Assembly (NCBI RefSeq): GCF_900090325.1
Contig: NZ_FMHW01000002.1
Coordinates: 5,085,001 to 5,149,000 of the forward strand
Length of the DNA: 64,000 nt
Origin: Micromonospora pallida
GTDB lineage: Bacteria > Actinomycetota > Actinomycetes > Mycobacteriales > Micromonosporaceae
Direction of reading: 5' to 3'
This document shows positions 44,438 to 55,600 of the stretch, in pieces. A program made the translations under genes and the position numbers. Position 1 is the first letter of the stretch; every line of letters starts with the position of its first letter. The notes beneath the pieces are model-generated. The model was not told the DNA's origin. It made no database searches and worked only from the letters and a program-made list of their open reading frames with translations.

Positions 44438-44473
44438 ATCGGCGCCCCGGGGAAGCTTCCCCGGGGCGCCGAT
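44438..44473. terminator. Bidirectional terminator hairpin
   Basis: Perfect 36-base palindrome with centre GGGGAAGCTTCCCC, between the convergent alpha-glucosidase and hypothetical genes. Confidence 0.85.
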
Positions 44474-44505
44474 CTGCGTCCCGGCCCGGCCGGTCCCCTG
44501 CCCGG

Positions 44506-44949
44506 TCAGTCGGGCGGGCCGGTCAGGCGGGCGGCGATCCGCCGAAAACCGGCCCGGAGCTGCTCCTCGGTCGGCGGGGTACGCGGCTCGCCGTGCGACT
44601 CCCCGACCGCCGCCTCCTCCAGTTCCTCGTCGACGACGTCCTCGAAGTCGCCGTAGAGGTCGGCCTCCTCGGTCCGGGCCGTCTCGTCCTCGGCGGCGAT
44701 CCGCGCCGAGGTGATCTCGCCCCGGATCTCGTCGGCGGAGACGGCCGGCAGCAGCGGCTCGACCACCGCCATCAACTGCTCGTCGGCGACCACCGACTCG
44801 GCCAGGGCCAGCGCGTGCGGACGTTCGTACGGCCCGCAGACCACCGGCTCCCACTCCTCGGCGTCGCCGAGCGGACCGAAGGTGATGATCCATGGCAGGT
44901 CGAGCATCGGCGAGTCGTCCGGCAGCTCCAACGTCACAAGTGCGCCCAC
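44506..44949 (-). CDS. Conserved acidic protein of unknown function
   Basis: 147 residues, GTG 44949. It begins 'LDLPWIITFGPLGDAEEWEP' and has an acidic centre ('DLYGDFEDVVDEELEEA') and a short basic helix near the end ('LRAGFRRIAARLTG'). No family recognised; low charge balance suggests a small soluble accessory protein. No clear partner nearby; its gene is followed by the palindromic terminator. Confidence 0.65.
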   Translation of the reverse strand: MGALVTLELPDDSPMLDLPWIITFGPLGDAEEWEPVVCGPYERPHALALAESVVADEQLMAVVEPLLPAVSADEIRGEITSARIAAEDETARTEEADLYGDFEDVVDEELEEAAVGESHGEPRTPPTEEQLRAGFRRIAARLTGPPD

Positions 44950-45093
44950 GCGCCCATCATGGTCCCCGGGACGGAATGGCGAGCCCGATTCACCCTAATT
45001 GCCACCCGGTATCTCAGCCGTAGGCTGTTGTGGGCCGGCCTGGGGAATCATCCGGGCTGGCAGCCGGGCGCAGGCATGGGCCGGTCCGGCGGA

Positions 45094-46113
45094 TCAGCCG
45101 GGCGCGGGGGTGGGCCGATCCGGGGGATCCGGCACCGGGCCGGTGACCGGGGCCACCGGTCGGCCCCCGTCCGCCATGTCGAACACCTGGCCGGTCCGGC
45201 TGGTCGCGACCAGCGCCGCCCCGAAGAGCACCAACTGGTTGAGCAGGTAAAGGTAGAGCAGCAAACCCACCGCGCTGGCGACCACCGTGTACGCGGGGTT
45301 CCGCTCGGTGCGGACGACGTAGTACCGGCCGACCGTGTTGAGCAGGGTGATGCCCACGGCGACCAGCAGTACCACCGGCCGCAGCCGCCGCCGACTCATC
45401 TTCAGCCGGGGCACCAGCACCAGAAAGGCAGTCGCCAGCACCAGGTTGACCAGGACGCTGAGCAGCGCGCTGACCGTGGTGAGCCCCACCGAGCCGGTGC
45501 TGCGCAGCAGCAGGCGCAGCAGGGACTCCAGCGCGTCGACGGCGACGACCGACGCCCCGAGCAGTACGAAGATCGCGAGCAGGACGCCGAGGTCGACCAG
45601 TCGGCGGACCACCAGGTTGCCGGGCTGCTGGTTGAGGCCGTAGACGAACCGCTGCGAGGACCGGATCGCCTCGACCCAGCCGATCCCGGTGAACGCCAGG
45701 ATGAACAGACCGATCACGCCGACGGTGCCGCTGCTCTTGGCGATCTGCTCCGGGTCGAGGAAGGGCAGGTTCTCCCGGAGGAAGCCGGCCGCCGCCTTGC
45801 TGACCTCGTTGTTGTTCTCCAGGATCGCGCCGAAGATCGCGAACCCCACCAGCGCGAGTGCGAAGACCGCGAAGAATCCGTAGTAGGCGATGGCCGCAGC
45901 GAGCCGACCGCCGAGCACGTCGTTGTAACGCACCCCGGCCCGCCAGACGTGGTCGAACACCCGGGACCGCCGCCGCAGCAGCGTGATCCGCCGGTTGGCC
46001 CCGGCCTCGATCCGCCCGAACACGTTCACGCGAGCATCTTCGCCGATCCGCCGCCCCACTGCCCGCCCGACACCAGACGGCCGTGGCACTGGTTCCATCC
46101 CGGGGTTCGTCAC
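45094..46113 (-). CDS. YihY/BrkB-family membrane protein
   Basis: About 339 residues; the start is uncertain (46113, ATG 46098, or GTG 46029, which gives the family-like 'MNVFGRIEAGANRR'). Six hydrophobic helices and the motifs 'LGGRLAAAIAYYGFFAVFAL' and 'GIGWVEAIRSSQRF' mark the YihY/virulence factor BrkB family, whose function is not settled (once called ribonuclease BN by mistake). The tail is Pro-rich. Confidence 0.85.
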   Translation of the reverse strand: MTNPGMEPVPRPSGVGRAVGRRIGEDARVNVFGRIEAGANRRITLLRRRSRVFDHVWRAGVRYNDVLGGRLAAAIAYYGFFAVFALALVGFAIFGAILENNNEVSKAAAGFLRENLPFLDPEQIAKSSGTVGVIGLFILAFTGIGWVEAIRSSQRFVYGLNQQPGNLVVRRLVDLGVLLAIFVLLGASVVAVDALESLLRLLLRSTGSVGLTTVSALLSVLVNLVLATAFLVLVPRLKMSRRRLRPVVLLVAVGITLLNTVGRYYVVRTERNPAYTVVASAVGLLLYLYLLNQLVLFGAALVATSRTGQVFDMADGGRPVAPVTGPVPDPPDRPTPAPG

Positions 46114-46206
46114 CGCACCACTGCGTCGAGTCCAATGCAGTAGCCGACGGTGGCGTCATCCTGCACCCGCCGCCTCACCCCGCGCTGACGGGACCGCCAG
46201 CTCCAG

Positions 46207-46251
46207 ATCTTGGACAGTTTCCGTTATCGCAGAACGGAAAGTGTCCAAGAT
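46207..46251. terminator. Terminator hairpin after the 2'-5' RNA ligase gene
   Basis: 19-bp stem (46207-46225 with 46233-46251; arm begins ATCTTGGACA, one mismatch), loop ATCGCAG. It ends the trpS-ligase transcription unit. Confidence 0.8.
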
Positions 46252-46293
46252 TCGCGGGACCGACCACGGGACCGACCACGGCGGCCGGCCGGA

Positions 46294-46845
46294 TCAGGGG
46301 CCCAGGGGGTAGTCGCGGTGGGGTTGCCAGCGGATCTGGCCGGAGTGCGAGAAGAGGGTGAACGCCTCGACCTCGAAGATCGCCGAGAAGTCGGCCAGGT
46401 CCTCGTAGACCCGGTCCAGCGCCTCCGGCGCCACGTCCTGGGCCACCGTCACGTGCGGGTGGTACGGGAAGCGGGCCTCCCGGCGCAGCTCGGGCGCGGC
46501 GCTGATCGCCTCGGCGAGCAGCTCGCACTCGCTGATCCCGGCGGCCACCGCGACGAAGACCACCTGGGTCACCGGACGGAAGGTGCCGGTGCCCCGCAGG
46601 TGCAGGCTGAACGGCAGGTGCGCGGCGGCGACCTCGGCCAGGTGCGCCTCGACGACCGGCATGGCGTCCGCCGGGATCTCGGTGGGCCCGAGCAGCGTCA
46701 CGTGCGCGGGGATGTGGGCCGCCAGCGGGTCGCCGGCCTCCGCCCGCCGACGGGTGAGGAGGGAACCCCACGGCTCGGGAATGTCCACCGCCACGCCAAT
46801 CTGGGTGGTGGCGGCCGTGCCTGACGTCGCGCCGCTACGCTCCAC
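46294..46845 (-). CDS. 2'-5' RNA ligase-family protein
   Basis: 183 residues from GTG 46845 (GGAGGGG 11 bases upstream; other GTGs at 46857 and 46869 are possible). Two HxT motifs, 'HIPAHVTLLGP' and 'YHPHVTVAQDV', define the 2H phosphoesterase/ligase (ThpR) family. The natural substrate is unknown; members open 2',3'-cyclic phosphates or join 2'-5' RNA ends. It is 52 bases after trpS on the same strand. Confidence 0.87.
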   Translation of the reverse strand: MERSGATSGTAATTQIGVAVDIPEPWGSLLTRRRAEAGDPLAAHIPAHVTLLGPTEIPADAMPVVEAHLAEVAAAHLPFSLHLRGTGTFRPVTQVVFVAVAAGISECELLAEAISAAPELRREARFPYHPHVTVAQDVAPEALDRVYEDLADFSAIFEVEAFTLFSHSGQIRWQPHRDYPLGP

Positions 46846-46897
46846 GCCCCACGCCACCCCTCCGGTCACTGACCCGTCCACCGTTGACGTCACGACG

Positions 46898-47956
<1,059 letters not shown>

Positions 47957-49177
47957 TCATGACGGGCCGGCGGTCGTCCCGGCCACCGGCGCGACCAAAG
48001 CGCCCTGGGCCGGAGCAGCCGGAGCCGGCTGGGCCGCTGCCGCCAAAGCCGCCGGGGCCGGGGCCGGCTGGGTGGGGCTGGCCGGCGTCGGGCGGCGTGG
48101 TTCGACGGGACGGGCCACCGCGACCGCCACCCGGGCCACCCGGCGCCCTTCCAGGGCGAGCACCCGCAGCGACCAGCCGGTCGACTGGTCCGGTTCCGCG
48201 TCGGGGTGATCGGCCGGGCCGCCAGCCGGGGCCCGGTTCGCGGCACCGGCGGAACGCTGTTCGGCCGGCTCGGCGGCCACCGGCACCTCGTCCCCGACCA
48301 CCGGCAGCCGGCCCAGGGCGGCCATCACGTACCCGCCGACCGTCTCGTACGGGCCAGCGGGCAGGGCCACTCCGGTACGCCCGGCGAAGTGGGCGAGGTT
48401 CAGCCGGCCGTCCACCACGGCGGGCAGGCCGGCATGCCCGGGGTCGGGCTCGGTGTCGTACTCGTCGTGGATCTCCCCGATCAGCTCCTCGATCAGGTCT
48501 TCCAGGGTGACGATGCCGGCGGTGCCGCCGTACTCGTCCACTACCACCGCGAGGTGGTGCCGTTCCCGGCGCATCTCGGTCAGTGCCGCCAGCACCCGCT
48601 TGCTGCCGGGTAGGCGCTTCACCTCGCGGGTCAACTGGCCGACGGTGGTCCGGGGGTCCGGGTCCGGGTCGGGCCGGAGCAGCAGGTCGCGCAGGTGCAC
48701 GAAGCCGACCACGTCGTCATGGGTGCCGTCGACCACCGGGTAGCGGGTGTGCGGGGCCGCCCGGGCCAACTCGGCGGCCTCGGCGACGGTGAGCCGGGCC
48801 GAGAGGAAGACCACCTCGGTACGGGGCATCATCACCTCGCGGACCAGGCTGGCCCTGGCCACCAGCACCTCGTCGATGATGCGGCGCCCCTCCGCGTCGA
48901 GGAGGGTGTTCGCGGCGACCAGGTCACGCAGGTCCGCCTCGCTGATCCGCTCCCGGCCGGCGGCGGAGCCCGCGCCCAGCAGATGGGTCACCAGTCGGGT
49001 CGCCCCGTCGGCGGCACGGACCACGATTCCGGCCACTGCCCGCGCCACCGGGCCCGGTTCGGGTCGCGGTCGCCTCGATCGTCGTGGCCGCCCCGGCTGT
49101 CGCCGCCGGGGCCGGGTGCTGCCCGTCGCCCGCATACCAGAGATGGTAGACACCGGCCCCTCCGCCAGATCCCCCAT
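47957..49177 (-). CDS. CorC/HlyC-like CBS-domain protein lacking DUF21
   Basis: About 406 residues from ATG 49177 (ATG 49135 also possible). After an Arg-rich lead it shows 'ISEADLRDLVAANTLLDAEG', a CBS pair ('VREVMMPRTEVVFL', 'EYGGTAGIVTLEDLIEELIG') and a CorC_HlyC domain ('GRLNLAHFAGRTGV'). Most actinobacterial relatives carry an N-terminal DUF21 membrane domain; here it is absent. A long Ala/Pro tail ends the protein. Possibly involved in Mg/Co homeostasis. Read toward trpS, 33 bases apart. Confidence 0.85.
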   Translation of the reverse strand: MGDLAEGPVSTISGMRATGSTRPRRRQPGRPRRSRRPRPEPGPVARAVAGIVVRAADGATRLVTHLLGAGSAAGRERISEADLRDLVAANTLLDAEGRRIIDEVLVARASLVREVMMPRTEVVFLSARLTVAEAAELARAAPHTRYPVVDGTHDDVVGFVHLRDLLLRPDPDPDPRTTVGQLTREVKRLPGSKRVLAALTEMRRERHHLAVVVDEYGGTAGIVTLEDLIEELIGEIHDEYDTEPDPGHAGLPAVVDGRLNLAHFAGRTGVALPAGPYETVGGYVMAALGRLPVVGDEVPVAAEPAEQRSAGAANRAPAGGPADHPDAEPDQSTGWSLRVLALEGRRVARVAVAVARPVEPRRPTPASPTQPAPAPAALAAAAQPAPAAPAQGALVAPVAGTTAGPS

Positions 49178-49307
49178 GTTCGACTCTGTTTGATCCTGGC
49201 AGATCGTGGTGGAATATTCCCAGCGGCGCGCCAGGCTGCCTACAGCCGACGACCGTAGGGTGAGTGCGACGGCCACCACGGCGGCGGCCGGGCAAAAGGG
49301 GGCACAG

Positions 49308-50291
49308 GTGAAACTGCTCGTCACCGGCGGAGCCGGCTACATCGGCAGCGTGGTGACCCGGATGTTGCTGGACGCCGGCCACGAGGTGGTCGTCCTCGAC
49401 GACCTGCGCACCGGCCACCGGGTGGCGCTCGCCCCCGAGGCGACGCACGTCGAGATCCCGGTGCATGAGGCGGCCAGCGTCCTCACCCCGGAGGCCGGAT
49501 TCGACGGCGTGCTGCACTTCGCCGCCCTGATCGCCGCCGGCGAGTCGATGGTCCGGCCGGAGCTGTACTGGCACAACAACACCGTCGGCTCACTCGCGCT
49601 GATCGACGCCGTGCGGGCCGCTCGGGTGCCGCGCCTGGTCTTCTCCTCCACCGCCGCGGTCTACGGCAACCCGGTCGAGCTGCCCATCCCGGAGACGGCG
49701 GTCAAGGCCCCCACCAACACGTACGGCGCGACCAAGCTCGCCGTCGACATGGCGCTCACCTCCGAGGCGATCGGGCACGACCTGGCCGCGGTCTCGCTGC
49801 GCTACTTCAACGTGGCCGGGGCGTACCTGCGGGGTGACCTGGCCATCGGCGAACGGCACGACCCGGAGACCCACCTGATCCCGATCGCGCTGGAGGTGGC
49901 CGCCGGCCGGCGCGAGAAGCTCCAGCTCTTCGGGGACGACTACCCCACCGTCGACGGCACCTGCGTCCGCGACTACATCCACGTCGAGGACCTCGCCCGC
50001 GCCCACCTGCTCGCCCTGGCCGCGGCCACCCCCGGTCAGCACCGGATCTACAACCTCGGCAACGGCAGCGGATTCACCAACCGGCAGGTGGTCGAGGTGG
50101 TCCGCGAGGTCACCGGCTGCCCCGTACCGGTCGAGGTGGCACCGCGCCGCGAGGGTGACCCGGCCGAACTGGTCGCCTCGTCCCAGCTCGCCCGCGCGGA
50201 ACTCGACTGGGAGCCGGCGAAGCCGACCCTGCACGACATGGTCGGCGACGCCTGGACCTTCTACCGCACGCACGTCCAGGACCGGCCGTGA
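49308..50291 (+). CDS. galE: UDP-glucose 4-epimerase
   Basis: 327 residues from GTG 49308 (AAAGGGGG upstream). NAD-binding 'VTGGAGYIGS', 'HFAALIAAGESM', catalytic 'STAAVYG' and Y-x-x-x-K in 'NTYGATKLAVD', then 'RYFNVAGA'. It interconverts UDP-glucose and UDP-galactose. galK follows with a GTGA overlap. Confidence 0.95.
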   Translation: MKLLVTGGAGYIGSVVTRMLLDAGHEVVVLDDLRTGHRVALAPEATHVEIPVHEAASVLTPEAGFDGVLHFAALIAAGESMVRPELYWHNNTVGSLALIDAVRAARVPRLVFSSTAAVYGNPVELPIPETAVKAPTNTYGATKLAVDMALTSEAIGHDLAAVSLRYFNVAGAYLRGDLAIGERHDPETHLIPIALEVAAGRREKLQLFGDDYPTVDGTCVRDYIHVEDLARAHLLALAAATPGQHRIYNLGNGSGFTNRQVVEVVREVTGCPVPVEVAPRREGDPAELVASSQLARAELDWEPAKPTLHDMVGDAWTFYRTHVQDRP

Positions 50292-51469
50292 CCACCCACA
50301 CCACCGCACCGGCCCCCGCCGGTGACGTCGCCGACCGCGCCACCGCCGGCTTCCGGCAGCGGTACGCCACCGAGCCCGCCGGCCGCTGGGCGGCTCCCGG
50401 ACGGGCCAACCTGATCGGCGAGCACACCGACTACAACGACGGGTTCGTGCTCCCCTTCGCCCTGTCCCTGCGTACGGTGGTGGCTGCCGTCGCCGAGCCG
50501 GACGAGGTCTGGACGGTCTGCTCGGAATTCGCCGACGAACCGGTCCGGTTCACCGTCGACGACCTCGTCCCCGGCCGGGTCACCGGCTGGGGGGCGTACG
50601 TCGCGGGAGTGGTCTGGGCGCTGCGCGAGGCCGGGTACGCCGTGCCCGGCGCGCGGCTCTCCGTCGCCAGCGACGTACCCGTCGGCTCCGGCCTCTCCTC
50701 CTCGGCGGCGTTGGAGTCAGCGGTGCTGGCCGCGCTGGTCGACCTCGGCGGGCTCGACCTGCCCACCGAGCGGCGGCCCCGGCTGGCTCAGCGGGCCGAG
50801 AACGCGTACGTCGGCGCACCGACCGGGATCATGGACCAGTCCGCCGCGATCCGCTGCCGGGCCGGGCACGCGCTCTTCCTGGACTGCCGCAGCGAGGAGG
50901 TCGAGCACATCCCGTTCGACCTCGACGCCGCCGGCCTGGCGATGCTGGTCGTCGACAGCCGGGCCCCGCACCGGCACGCCGACGGCGAGTACGCCTCCCG
51001 CCGGAGGTCCTGCGACCAGGCGGCCGAACTGCTCGGGGTGCCCGCCCTGCGGGACGTACCCATCGCCGACCTGGACGCGGCGCTGGCCCGGCTGCCCGAC
51101 GGGGAGACCCGGCGGCGGGTGCGCCACGTGGTCACCGAGAACCAGCGGGTCCTCGACACCGTGGCGCTGCTGCACGCCGGCCGGGTACGCGAGATCGGTC
51201 CGCTGCTGACCGCCTCGCACGCCTCGATGCGGGACGACTTCGAGATCACCGTGCCGGAGGTCGACCTCGCGGTGGAGACGACGCTGGCCGCCGGGGCGCT
51301 CGGCGCGCGGATGACCGGCGGCGGGTTCGGCGGCTGCGTGCTGGCGCTGGTGGAGGCGCGCTCGGCGGAGGCGGTCACCGCCGCCGTCACGGCCGCGTAC
51401 GCCGAGCGCGGCTTCACCGCCCCCGGGCACGTCACGGTGCTGCCCGCTCCGGGCGCCACCCGCCTCTGA
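50288..51469 (+). CDS. galK: Galactokinase
   Basis: 393 residues. The galactokinase signature 'GRANLIGEHTDYNDGFVLPF' is complete; GHMP ATP-binding 'VPVGSGLSSSAAL' and 'MTGGGFGGCVLALV' are also present. It phosphorylates galactose. galT, usually next to it, is not in the window. Confidence 0.96.
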   Translation: MTTHTTAPAPAGDVADRATAGFRQRYATEPAGRWAAPGRANLIGEHTDYNDGFVLPFALSLRTVVAAVAEPDEVWTVCSEFADEPVRFTVDDLVPGRVTGWGAYVAGVVWALREAGYAVPGARLSVASDVPVGSGLSSSAALESAVLAALVDLGGLDLPTERRPRLAQRAENAYVGAPTGIMDQSAAIRCRAGHALFLDCRSEEVEHIPFDLDAAGLAMLVVDSRAPHRHADGEYASRRRSCDQAAELLGVPALRDVPIADLDAALARLPDGETRRRVRHVVTENQRVLDTVALLHAGRVREIGPLLTASHASMRDDFEITVPEVDLAVETTLAAGALGARMTGGGFGGCVLALVEARSAEAVTAAVTAAYAERGFTAPGHVTVLPAPGATRL

Positions 51470-51479
51470 GACGCAGGAA

Positions 51480-51517
51480 CGGCAAGGGTGCCCGGCCCCG
51501 GCAGGGCACCCTTGCCG
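51480..51517. terminator. Terminator hairpin after galK
   Basis: Perfect 14-bp stem CGGCAAGGGTGCCC with a 10-base loop, 11 bases after the stop; also faces the convergent GH26-like gene. Confidence 0.85.
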
Positions 51518-51535
51518 CACGTCAGTGCGCCGGTG

Positions 51536-52600
51536 TCACGGTCGACCGCTCGGGTGTCGTCCTGGTCTCGGCAGGAAATACGGGTCGTGCACGAGCTGCA
51601 ACAACGCGGCCTCGGTACGGCGGTTGCCCGGCAACACCCAGTCGGTGTCGCCGCTGCCCCGTGAGTCGAAGTAGACCAGGGCACGGACCAGCGGGAACGT
51701 CTCCTTCAGGTCCACCCGGGCCCGGCGCAGCCACTCGGCCTGTACCCCGGGCGCGGTGTCGTTGACGCCGCACTCCGCGATGATCATCGGCTTGTCGTGC
51801 CGGATGCCGAAGTCGTAGAACCAGGGGAAGAGTTCGGTCAGCGGCGCGTGGTCGTTGGTCGGCCGGGCGTACCCGTCCGCCCCGACCCAGTCGACCATCG
51901 AGTCGCCCGGCCAGAACGACGAGACCCGCCCGGTCCGGTACGCGAGCCAGGTCGGACAGAAGACGAAGGCGACGTTGGCGGCGCCCTCCTCCCGGAAGAT
52001 CGTCCGAACCCGACGCCACGCTTCCTTGAAGGTGGTCGGCGTGTAGCCCCGCTGCGGCAGGTCCATCTCCCAGGTGAACCGCAGGAGCACCGGCTGACGC
52101 AGGGCCCGCAGCAGCCGCGCCTGCTGCCGGACCGCGGCGTCGTTCGCGCCCGCGGCGGTCGCGGCGAGGACGGCCTGGGGGCCGGCACCCCAGGACAGCA
52201 GCGGAGTACGCCCCCGAGCGATGTCCTCGGTGAGCCGGTCGGCGCGGAACGGGGTACCCCAGTGCTGGAACGAGTGGTCGATGCCGAGCAGTTCGTGCGT
52301 GACCCGCTCCAGGGCCTCCGGCTCGGAGATCCCGGGGTCCCGGTCCGGGTCGTGCTTGACGAAGGCGCCGAACAGAGCCCCGGCAGCCGGAATGACCGAC
52401 GCCGCCGGGACGACCTCGGCCTGGGGGACCTCGGTCCCGTCCAGTTGGGCCGGGAAGACGTCGGCGGGCGGGGTCTCCGCGTCCGCCGCTCGGGCCGACG
52501 CGGTCGCGAACGCCGGGCCGGCCACGGCAGCCGCGGTGGCGGCCAGGAGGCCCCTGCCGAACGTCCGCCGGCTGGTCCTCCCCAGATCACCGCGTGCCAT
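51536..52600 (-). CDS. Tat-exported GH26-like glycoside hydrolase
   Basis: 354 residues from ATG 52600. Twin-arginine signal 'RTSRRTFGRGLLAATAAA' with cleavage near 'ARA-AD'. The catalytic barrel shows 'VLLRFTWEMD' (acid/base E) and 'PMIIAECGVND' (nucleophile E), the arrangement of GH26 mannanase-like enzymes. The polysaccharide is not identified. Its ATG overlaps the end of the beta-helix gene by 14 bases, so both are made from one message and both leave the cell. Confidence 0.8.
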   Translation of the reverse strand: MARGDLGRTSRRTFGRGLLAATAAAVAGPAFATASARAADAETPPADVFPAQLDGTEVPQAEVVPAASVIPAAGALFGAFVKHDPDRDPGISEPEALERVTHELLGIDHSFQHWGTPFRADRLTEDIARGRTPLLSWGAGPQAVLAATAAGANDAAVRQQARLLRALRQPVLLRFTWEMDLPQRGYTPTTFKEAWRRVRTIFREEGAANVAFVFCPTWLAYRTGRVSSFWPGDSMVDWVGADGYARPTNDHAPLTELFPWFYDFGIRHDKPMIIAECGVNDTAPGVQAEWLRRARVDLKETFPLVRALVYFDSRGSGDTDWVLPGNRRTEAALLQLVHDPYFLPRPGRHPSGRP

Positions 52601-55600
52601 AGATCTCCACCTCGAAGACGCGGGCCAGTCCGTCGGTCGGGCTGGGCTCGGTGAACGACACCCGTACCTGCTGGATGCCGCGCGGTGCGTCGACCAGGTC
52701 GAGCCGGACCGGGCTGGCGGAGTTCTGCGCCACGGTCCCGATCGGCGCCCATACCCCGCTGACCAGGGCATCGACCTGGAAGGCCCGCACCCGGAGGCTG
52801 TCGGAGCCGGCCACCCCGCTGTAGAGGACGAGCCGGTGCAGGTTCGCCGGCTGCCCCAGGTCGATGGTGAGCGTCGGGGACGGGTCGGCCGAGCCGGAGA
52901 TCCACCGTCCGCCGGTCCGGTTCCCGTCGACGGCGTTGCCGGCCACGTTCGTGGACAGCGTCGAACTGGCCGTCACCGTGGCGCCCCGGGCCAGGTTCTC
53001 GCCGCCGACCCGGACCGGCAGGTTCAGCGGGAGCTCCTGCTGTTGCCCGGCCCGGGTGTACGTCAGGGTCAGCGCCACGACGCCGTCGCCCTCCGCGTCC
53101 TCGGGCAGTCGTACGTCGACCGCCGCCGTGGCGGTACGACCGGCGAGCAGCGTCGACGTGTCGAGCGCCGCCTGCGCCTGCCACCCGGTCGGGGCCCGGA
53201 CAGCGACCGCGAGGCGGGTGAGCGTCCCCGGACCGTCGTTGCGCAGCCGAACGGTGGTGCTGCCCGAGTGTCCGGGTACGACGGTGATCCCCACGTCGTC
53301 CGGTGCGGCGTACACGCCGGCCGGCTCCGGCACCTCGTTCGGCACCCCCACCCCGAGGTAGGCCACCTCCAGTTCGGGAACGGTGCGTCCGGTCACCACG
53401 TCGGTGACGGTGGCGCCCCAGCGGGTGTTGGCCGTGTTGTCCGGGCGGTAACCACGGGTGCCACGAATCACGATGCCGCTGCTGTTCCGTAGTCCGACGG
53501 CGTACGGGTAGGGACCGAGCACCGTGGCGACGCGGAAGAAGACCGTGTTGCCGAAGAGCACGTCGTGCACGTCGTCCAGCTCGACGGCCTGCGACCGCCA
53601 GCCGTAGATGTGGTCCTCGGTCTGCAGGGCGTGGAACTCCCAGTTACGCACCCGACGCAGCACGACCTCACGGTGCTCGTGGTGCTCGACGGAGACCTCG
53701 TACACCCGGCCCCGGACCGAGGTGTCCTCGACGAGGAAGCCGTTGTCGGCCCAGCCGGCGACGCTCCACAGGTTGACGAAGGTGCCGCCACCGCCCTGCA
53801 CCCAGAAGTTGTACTTGTGCCGGCCCCGGTACTGGTAGCCCGGGTCGCCGGCACTCGGGTCACCGGGCTGGGTCTGCTCGGGGTGCCACTTGACGAACTG
53901 GGTCAGGGTGTCGGCGAGGTGACTGTGCGGGCCGGACCGCCAGAGCACCTGCACCGCGCCCGGGGTCTGCTGGGCGGAGTCGAGGCCGAGGCCGGTGACG
54001 TGGTTCGTCCCCCCGCGTGGGGTTTCGATCATCGCCTTCGGCCGGTCCGGGTCGCTGAAGGCGGGCGAGCGGTCGGGCAGTTTCAGCCAGGTCTGCCGGG
54101 GGTGCAGGCCGATCAGGTTGCTCTGCGGACGCAGCCGCAGGGTGTCCCCGATCAGGTACTGGCCCATCGGCACGTACACCGTGTCGTACCTGTCGATGGC
54201 CTGCTGGAAGACGGCGTGGTCGTCGCTGGTGCCGGTGCCGACGGTGATGCCGCGGGCGGCGGCGTACTCGACCAGGTTCACCCAGCTGTCAGTCGCTGGC
54301 GGCAGCGGGACGTCCGAGGTGAGCAGCCGGGTGAAGCTCGCGGGCGCGGCGGGCACGGCCGAGACGACCACCCCTGTCGCACGTCGCTCGTCGTCGCCGA
54401 GCGCGTCGTGTACGCGCAGGCCGAGCGTCGCGTCCCGGACCAGGTAGGACGAGCCGGGACCGGCCCAGGTACGTCCGCTGGGCACGGTGGTCAACAGCGC
54501 GCCGGCCCCGGTCACGCCGGCGTTCACCACGTTGAGCTGGTTCTGGCCGCGAATCAGGTCCGGCTCGGCCCCGCCGGGGATCGCCTCGTTGTCGTTGAGG
54601 GTGATCGCCGGCCCGGCGATGTTCTCGAAGACGGAGTCCTGGACGTAGAGACGCTGGGTCTGGCCGGGGTTGGCGACGATGCCGGCGGGTGTGTCGGCGA
54701 ACCGGTTGCGGATCAGGCTGAGCTTGCTGTCAGTGTGCAGCCTGATCGCGGCTTCACGCTGGCCGGTGAAGGTGGTGTCGAGCAGGGTGGTCTGCCAGCC
54801 GGGGGACGCGGCGTACGCCAGTAGGCCGACCGCGCCGCCGTCGACCCGTACCCGCTGGATCAGGTTGGCGTTGTGGTCGATGCCGGCGTACCCGTCGCCG
54901 ACGTGGATGTCGAGATCCTGGAGGACGAACATCTGCGCGCCGCTGAACCGCACCGCGACGGCGGCCGGGTTGCCTGCTCCGATGCGGATGTCCAGATTGA
55001 CCAGTCCGGTGCCGAAGGTGTCGTTGTTGCCGAAGGTCGGCGTGGTCCCCGGCTGGTACGGCCGACGGGTGGCGACGAACAGGAACGACTGGTTGCCCTC
55101 CTGGAAACCGGGCGTCGACTCGCCGAGGTGAAACTCGGGACGCTTCGCCCCGAAGCCGATCAGTCGCACCGAGGCGTGCAGGTCGACCCGGCGGGACAAC
55201 CGGTAGCGCCCCTCGGGCACGAAGACCACCCCGCCGCCGTCGCCGACGGTGACGCCACGGGCTCCGCCGACGATGTTGCCCAGGCCGTTCTCGCCGCCGC
55301 GGCGGGATGCCTCGTCGATGGCCGCCTGCAACGACGCGGTGTCGTCGCCGACGCCGTCGCCGTGCACCGGGAACTGGTCGCTACCGAGGACGACCGCGGT
55401 GGGATCGGTCGGCATGGTCCGGTAGGCCGAGGCTCCGGCCGGTGCCGAGCCGGGCGGCGCGGCGGCGGACGTCGCGCTGGGCGGTGCCGCGACGGCGGTC
55501 GGGCCCGGGACGGTCGCCGGAACCAGGGCCACAGCGGCCACGAGGAGACCCACCAGGAGGCCCGTCCGGCCACCTGGGGGGCCACCTGCGGGTGGGGATG

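Noticed and set aside
49308..51469. Broken galactose operon because galT is missing
   Set aside because: galE and galK are intact and overlapping; galT can be elsewhere in the genome, so absence here is not evidence of loss.
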